From contig CAMPHX010000079.1 in assembly GCA_946886085.1 (NCBI GenBank), positions 1 through 6,394 on the forward strand: a DNA stretch of 6,394 bases, written 5' to 3'. The notes below the pieces were generated by a model that was given only the letters and a program-made list of their open reading frames with translations, ran no database searches and was not told the DNA's origin. The position numbers and the translations under genes are program-made. Of the stretch, positions 5,960 to 6,394 are shown piece after piece; the first letter of the stretch is position 1; every line of letters begins with the position of its first letter. This stretch comes from an uncultured Flavobacteriales bacterium. GTDB lineage: Bacteria > Bacteroidota > Bacteroidia > Flavobacteriales > Vicingaceae.

Positions 5960-6394
5960 TTATTGGGGCAGAAGAATCAATTTTTGACTTATCATTTCCT
6001 CATACACAAGTCTTAAGCAACTTTGTCCTTCGGTTTTAGCATCCCAGTACATTCCATGCACCTTAACATTATATAAGGTAAAGAAGTCAATAATTCCACT
6101 TTTGTGAGCTGAAACAACTTCATAATTAATATTTATTGGCTTACTTGAATCATTATTAATTCCAAATTGTGCATCGCCAATGGTTAAGTCATTTCTAAAA
6201 TTGGTACCAAGAGCATCAGCAATGGAATACACATTTATCCAACGAATCTTATTACCCAATTCTGTGTTTCTATCATTATAAAATTGAGGATAATAAGATT
6301 TAATGAATTCAAAAGGAGTTCCTATGGTTATAAGAGCTTCACAAAATAAATTGGCATCTTTTGATACTTTATTGCCAAAAGGATTAATATAATC
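5960..6394 (-). CDS. Partial hypothetical protein, C-terminal part; possible alpha/beta-hydrolase-like
   Basis: The frame is open from the right edge of the window to a TAA at 5960-5962, so 144 residues are visible and the N-terminus lies outside. A TTG at 6259 is only an internal codon: the open frame continues upstream of it without a stop, with protein-like content such as LFCEALITIGTPFEF. The pattern LITIGTPFEF (visible residues 21-30), WINVYSIADALG (52-63) and VKVHGMYWD (110-118) recalls the last third of alpha/beta-hydrolase lipases or esterases. In those, a strand ending in G-T/S-P follows the nucleophile elbow, an Asp comes next, and the catalytic His sits near the end. Here Asp60 and His113 would be the candidates. 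The nucleophile Ser, expected upstream, is not in the window, so this is a weak inference. It lacks the DUF4157 module in the visible part. It lies 169 bases upstream of the effector operon on the same strand, so shared function is possible but unproven. Confidence 0.7.
   Translation of the reverse strand, partial: DYINPFGNKVSKDANLFCEALITIGTPFEFIKSYYPQFYNDRNTELGNKIRWINVYSIADALGTNFRNDLTIGDAQFGINNDSSKPININYEVVSAHKSGIIDFFTLYNVKVHGMYWDAKTEGQSCLRLVYEEMISQKLILLPQ

Overview
This AT-rich window carries four leftward (minus-strand) genes and no convincing rightward gene. The protein style suggests a Bacteroidota bacterium, probably a flavobacterium-like one. The grounds are the DNRPxATTQLKVQQ-type head boxes, the HLPHEAWHVVQQKQGRV form of the DUF4157 domain, A/T-rich start regions without Shine-Dalgarno sequences, and TAA stops. 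The sequence alone does not support a genus.

Layout, in order of transcription (right to left). Positions 6394-5960 hold the C-terminal 144 residues of a gene that runs off the right edge; it vaguely resembles the end of an alpha/beta-hydrolase. A 169-base gap (5791-5959) follows, the only sizeable intergenic space. Then come three tightly packed genes: 5790-3412 (792 aa), 3399-1375 (674 aa) and 1361-36 (441 aa), separated by 12 and 13 bases and so very probably one operon. Positions 1-35 are a short AT-rich trailer with no visible terminator.

The three operon genes share one architecture. Each has a short polar head, a DNRP/QLKxQ box, and a nearly identical zincin-like DUF4157 module (HEAWH plus a downstream LExEAD) of about 100 residues. 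A linker follows, ending in an I/V-Q-R-Y type boundary in two of the three, and then a C-terminal domain that differs completely between genes. DUF4157 is known as a domain of cargo toxins associated with extracellular contractile injection systems (eCIS), so the best reading is an array of three eCIS-type effectors with interchangeable payloads. The 441-aa protein looks like a clan CD (C80/caspase-like) cysteine protease with His272 and Cys324. The 792-aa protein has one cysteine and a later WHWA...VTMEAH segment, suggesting a papain-like or NlpC-like Cys/His enzyme. The 674-aa protein carries a large cysteine-free domain that I do not recognise. No injection-machine gene (sheath, tube, baseplate, ATPase) lies in the window, and no small immunity gene is interleaved.

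The most notable sequence-level signals are a 119-base patch almost identical between the 441-aa and 674-aa genes, inside a module otherwise only about 84% identical (gene-conversion-like), and the fact that the only two cysteines in about 1,900 residues of effector both fall in candidate catalytic motifs.
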